Assembly (NCBI GenBank): GCA_026398065.1
Contig: JAPLTR010000688.1
Span: 1 to 47,024, forward strand
From: Verrucomicrobiota bacterium
GTDB taxonomy: Bacteria; Verrucomicrobiota; Verrucomicrobiia; Opitutales; Opitutaceae
Reading direction: 5' to 3'
DNA: 47,024 bases
Shown here: piece after piece, positions 44,131 to 47,024 of the stretch
How positions within the stretch are numbered: the stretch's first letter is position 1
Layout: every line of letters starts with the position of its first letter
Notes under the pieces: model-generated
Told to the model about the DNA's origin: nothing
The model's database searches: none
Seen by the model: only the letters and a program-made list of their open reading frames with translations
Translations under genes and position numbers: made by a program

Positions 44131-44775
44131 ATGAAACTAACCGGCTCAGCTCTCCTCACCCGCGCCTTGGCGCTCGCATCGCTCTTCGCGATCGTCTCGG
44201 CCGCGCAAGCGGCTATCATCGACTTCACCGGCGGCTCCGTTAGCGGCGCCTACGCCAATCACTACGAAGAAAACGGATTTCAGGTCGACGTGACCGGCGC
44301 CTCCGGCGCGTTCTTCGGCGACTACTATGGCGTTGGCAACAACGTCATCCACGCGCACTGGGCCACGGGCCCCTACGGGAATGTCACCGAGATCAAGATC
44401 TCCAAGATCGGTGGCGGCACGTTCGATCTCAACTATTTCATCCTCACCTCCAACACCGACACCGGTGGCGGTCCGGCCTCCGGCAACGAACGGGCTTGGA
44501 TCAAGAACAACAACGGCAACGACCAACTCTTGCCCGTCGAAAACTGGGGCTTTCCGGCCACGCAGATCTTCCTGGGCTCGAACTACGACGGCATCACCTC
44601 GTTCTCCTTCTACGTCACCAATATGGTGGATTGCTTCGGCATGGACGAATTCTACATCGACCAGGCCGCGCCTCCCGGAGGCCCCTCCGTCCCCGACTCG
44701 GCCACGACCGCCGGTCTCCTTGGTTTCGCCATGGTCGGTATGGTTGCGGCCCGTCGCAAGCTGAGCCGCCGTTAA
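44131..44775 (+). CDS. VPDSG-CTERM-type exported protein (exosortase substrate)
   Basis: A 214-aa protein: signal peptide 1-27 (ALALASLFAIVSAAQA), an unrecognised ~155-residue beta-rich domain with many aromatic/Gly residues (FFGDYYGVGNNVIHAHWATG), then at ~187-214 the sorting tail: VPDSATTAGLLG, a hydrophobic helix (FAMVGMVAA) and a basic end (RRKLSRR). This is the verrucomicrobial variant (VPDSG-CTERM) of PEP-CTERM, processed by exosortase. No exosortase lies in the window. The gene is monocistronic: long control region before it and strong terminator after it. Confidence 0.88.
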   Translation: MKLTGSALLTRALALASLFAIVSAAQAAIIDFTGGSVSGAYANHYEENGFQVDVTGASGAFFGDYYGVGNNVIHAHWATGPYGNVTEIKISKIGGGTFDLNYFILTSNTDTGGGPASGNERAWIKNNNGNDQLLPVENWGFPATQIFLGSNYDGITSFSFYVTNMVDCFGMDEFYIDQAAPPGGPSVPDSATTAGLLGFAMVGMVAARRKLSRR

Positions 44776-44816
44776 TTCCAAACGGCCCTGGGTTCGTCCA
44801 GGCTTGGATTTCCCGA

Positions 44817-44851
44817 CCGGGAGCCGATGAAAATCGGCTCCCGGTTTTTTT
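44817..44851 (+). terminator. strong intrinsic terminator
   Basis: CCGGGAGCCGAT (44817-44828) pairs perfectly with ATCGGCTCCCGG (44833-44844) around a GAAA tetraloop, followed by seven T. It ends the VPDSG-type transcript, 41 nt after the stop. It is the clearest intrinsic terminator in the window. Confidence 0.92.
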
Positions 44852-44866
44852 GTGCCGGCCCTCCCG

Positions 44867-45660
44867 TCAACGGGCCTGGCGCCAGCGCCCGGCCAGCCCA
44901 CTGCCGCTGACGGCCAGGATGGCGGCGGCCAGCTGTATCAGTTGGAGGGTCGACAGTGTGAGGACCAGCCTGGCCAGCACCGCATCGACCTTGTGCAGCG
45001 AGAGCAGGCTCGCCAGTGAAACGCCCGCGTAGATACCCAGCCCCAGCCAGACGGCCCGATGGGCCGCATCCCGTTGCCGGATCCAAACGGCTGCCACCGC
45101 GGCCACGGCCGCGACCAGTACCAGCGTGGTCACAAAGACCTGAATACCGAGTCGGTCGGCATACCACCGGTGGCTGATCGCCCACGCCCGGGCCGCATCA
45201 CCGACCACGCGTTCGACCGGCAGGGCCTCCCAGACCGGCCCGATCCAGCGCTCGCCACCGGAATGTAGTCGCTCGTGGCCGCTTCGACCCGGTTGTTCCA
45301 ACCGGCGGTCGGCCCCGCATAGACGATCGCCCGCACATACCCCAGCTCATCCTGGGCCGGCACCTCCAGGCGAAAAGTCAGTGGCGCCCCCGGTGCGCCA
45401 ATCCGCTGCGCGGGGCTCCCGCTGAGCATCCCGCGGCTCTCGCGCCGCGTCGTCGACCAGTGCAGATCTGCCGTCACTGTGGCAGGCGTGGCCGCATTCG
45501 GGATGACTCGCACAATCAGGGGCTGTCCGGCCGTCGCCACCCGCGGGACCTCCACGGTCAGCCACGGAGCCGTGTCCTTCGGCCGGCTCAGCCAATACCC
45601 CACAAGCGCACCCAGGCCCAGCAGGGCCAGCAAGAGCGTAAGTTTTCGGGTTTGGGTCAT
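44867..45660 (-). pseudogene. membrane protein gene split by a frameshift
   Basis: Two overlapping minus-strand frames complement each other. The first (from ATG 45660) gives an N-terminal helix (LTLLLALLGLGALVGYWL) and a beta-rich domain ending NRVEAATSDYIPV, after which it turns Arg/Ser-rich and stops at 45130. The second, in the -1 frame, becomes sensible at SGGERWIGPVWEALPVERVV and continues with three membrane helices to the stop at 44867. Joining them near 45255-45265 gives ~264 residues: anchor helix, periplasmic domain, three helices. A single missing base would explain it. I do not recognise the family. It could be a decayed gene, a sequencing error or, less likely, programmed frameshifting. 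Confidence 0.65.
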
Positions 45661-45809
45661 GCGGATCGCGGGCGCCTGGCCATGCTTGCGGCGATTCAGC
45701 GCAGGGAAAGGTGCGGTGTCAAAATTCCCCCGCCGTCAGCCAATGCGGTCGCAGCACCCGCACGCAAAACATCCTTTTGCCGCAGGTCCCGCCATGCCAC
45801 GGTCGTTCC

Positions 45810-46586
45810 ATGCAGCTCAACCTCACCGGGCAAACCGTCGCTGTCATCGGCTCGTCCAACGGCATCGGTCGCGCCGTGGCCGCGGGATTCCTGGCCGAAG
45901 GTTGTCACGTGCGAGGGTTCGACCGCGTGGCCCCGTCAGATCTCACCGGACCCGACCCGATCGCTACCACCCTCGGCGACGTCACGGCCTTCGCTGAGGT
46001 CAAGGCCTTCGCCGCCACATTTCCCTCCGTCGATCACGTGGTGTTCACGGTCGGCGTCGGTTCGGGCAAGTTCGGGTTTCCCTTCTGGAATCTCGACCCC
46101 GCCGACTGGGCGCGTGTCCTCGACATCAACCTCATCGGCGCCGTCAATGTCGCCCATGCGTTCGCCCCCGCGCTCATCGCGCGCGGCGGCGGCTCGTTCC
46201 TGGTCTTCGTCTCCGTCGCGGGACAGATCGGTTCCCAGAGCGACCCGCCCTACAGCGCCGCCAAGGCCGGCCTCATCAACTTCATGCAGTGTGCCGCCAA
46301 GGACTTCGCGCCGCACGGCGTCCGCGCCAACGCCATCTCCCCGGGCATGGTGCAGACCGCCCTCAACCAGTCCGTGTGGGCCGCCGCCCAAAACCTGCTC
46401 CCCGCCGACCAACGCCGCTCCTACGCCGACTGGGCCGGGGAAAAGATCCGCAAGATCGCCCCGCTCGGCCGCTGGCAGACTCCCGCGGAGTTCGCCGCGC
46501 TCGCCACCTTCCTCGCCTCCGACCACGCGAAGAACATCACCGGCCAGACCCTCAACGTCGACGGTGGTCAGGTCATGCACTCCTAG
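45810..46586 (+). CDS. SDR-family oxidoreductase
   Basis: A 258-aa classical short-chain dehydrogenase from ATG 45810. The cofactor loop is VIGSSNGIGRAVAAGFL (G-x3-G-x-G at 14-20), with D38 in GFDRVA favouring NAD. Catalytic Ser lies in FVFVSVAGQIG and Y-x3-K in YSAAKAGLINF; the C-terminal end NITGQTLNVDGGQVMHS is standard. The usual NNAG is altered to FTVGVGSG around residue 88-95. It probably oxidises a sugar acid or polyol; the DenD-like gene 26 nt downstream suggests a shared sugar-acid pathway. Confidence 0.92.
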   Translation: MQLNLTGQTVAVIGSSNGIGRAVAAGFLAEGCHVRGFDRVAPSDLTGPDPIATTLGDVTAFAEVKAFAATFPSVDHVVFTVGVGSGKFGFPFWNLDPADWARVLDINLIGAVNVAHAFAPALIARGGGSFLVFVSVAGQIGSQSDPPYSAAKAGLINFMQCAAKDFAPHGVRANAISPGMVQTALNQSVWAAAQNLLPADQRRSYADWAGEKIRKIAPLGRWQTPAEFAALATFLASDHAKNITGQTLNVDGGQVMHS

Positions 46587-46612
46587 GCGTTCCCTTCCTT
46601 TCTTCCTACCCC

Positions 46613-47024
46613 ATGAAAGTCATCATCACTGGCGGCGGCGGTTTCCTTGGCTCGCAGCTCTGCCAGAAACTCCTCGCCCGCGGCGAACTTACCGGCCCCT
46701 CCGGCTCACCCGAGCGCATCGCGCAGATCGTTCTCCTTGACGCCGTGTTTCACCGGCCCGCCACCGATCCGCGCGTGCAACAGGTCGGCGGCGACATCGG
46801 CGACCGCGCCACCGTCCTGCAGGCCGTCGGCACCGAAGCCGCCACCGCGATCTTCCACCTCGCCTCGATGGTCAGCGGCGAGTGCGAGGAGCGCTTCGAC
46901 GACGCCCTCCGCGTCAATCTCGACGGCGGGCGCAACGTCTTCGAAGCCGCGCGGGCCGTTCCCGGCCGTCCGCGCGTGGTGTTTGCCAGCAGCATTGCCT
47001 GCTACGGCGGCGAGGCCATGCAGG
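46613..47024 (+). CDS. NAD-dependent epimerase/dehydrogenase, DenD-like (3' end outside window)
   Basis: The first ~137 residues of an extended SDR from ATG 46613. It begins MKVIITGGGGFLGSQLCQKL with the G-x2-G-x2-G loop, then LARGELTGPSG and IVLLDAVF, the pattern I associate with D-erythronate dehydrogenase (DenD); later VGGDIGDRATVLQAV, FHLASMVSGECEERFDDALR and VVFASSIACYGG. DenD oxidises D-erythronate to the 2-oxo acid in C4 sugar-acid degradation. The catalytic Tyr-Lys part is beyond the window, and a nucleotide-sugar epimerase cannot be excluded. Confidence 0.85.
   Translation, partial: MKVIITGGGGFLGSQLCQKLLARGELTGPSGSPERIAQIVLLDAVFHRPATDPRVQQVGGDIGDRATVLQAVGTEAATAIFHLASMVSGECEERFDDALRVNLDGGRNVFEAARAVPGRPRVVFASSIACYGGEAMQ

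Overview
The window is a GC-rich, gene-dense bacterial chromosome segment. Best guess for the source is Verrucomicrobiota, family Opitutaceae. The grounds are a secreted protein with a VPDSG-type C-terminal sorting tail, two large surface proteins ending in tandem copies of a C-terminal module I associate with Opitutaceae, adjacent oleC and oleD genes, and a preference for GTG starts and 4-nt gene overlaps. No rRNA, tRNA, CRISPR array, prophage or insertion sequence was found. High GC produces very long antisense open frames (up to about 1000 codons), which I treated as shadows.

Layout. (a) 1-3240: the tail of a TonB-dependent outer-membrane receptor, then a nucleotidyltransferase-like gene and a three-gene unit: a small membrane protein with a Cys/Gly tail, a DUF692 (MNIO-type) enzyme that overlaps it at TAATG, and an SCO6045-like protein from a TTG start. 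(b) 3260-7388: glpF-glpK for glycerol uptake and phosphorylation, an unrecognised protein with kinase-like motif order, and a divergent secreted CAP-domain protein. (c) 7407-15232: a signalling block with a 109-aa membrane protein, a Vitreoscilla-type globin, a 34-codon one-helix peptide, a 1631-aa hybrid histidine kinase whose PAS-GAF module is triplicated with an exact 861-bp period, a coupled receiver-kinase protein, and a divergent LuxR-type response regulator. (d) 15254-21968: an ArsR-type repressor divergent from a sulfur-flavoured operon (DUF2892, RND adaptor and pump, rhodanese, two YeeE/YedE halves, DUF2892), with face-to-face promoters over an AT-rich inverted repeat. The second YeeE half carries an in-frame TAG.

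(e) 22079-26014: a Sel1-repeat/TonB-C fusion, then cydAB for a bd-type quinol oxidase. (f) 26123-32570: a 12-repeat NHL surface protein, then oleC-oleD-yhhQ-like genes. (g) 32791-35878: a SAM methyltransferase, a TrmH-family RNA methyltransferase and an RlmD/TrmA-type RNA methyltransferase, the last two divergent around an imperfect palindromic repeat. (h) 35981-44851: a 1559-aa Ig-domain surface protein, a 640-bp spacer with a 10-bp-phased repeat, a propeller/phosphoesterase protein, and the VPDSG protein followed by a strong terminator. (i) 44867-47024: a frameshifted membrane gene, an SDR oxidoreductase and a truncated DenD-like dehydrogenase.

The strongest leads are the DUF692 unit with its Cys/Gly membrane protein, the sulfur operon with its interrupted transporter half, the triplicated sensor kinase next to globin, and several repeats or regulatory elements in spacers that no gene explains.
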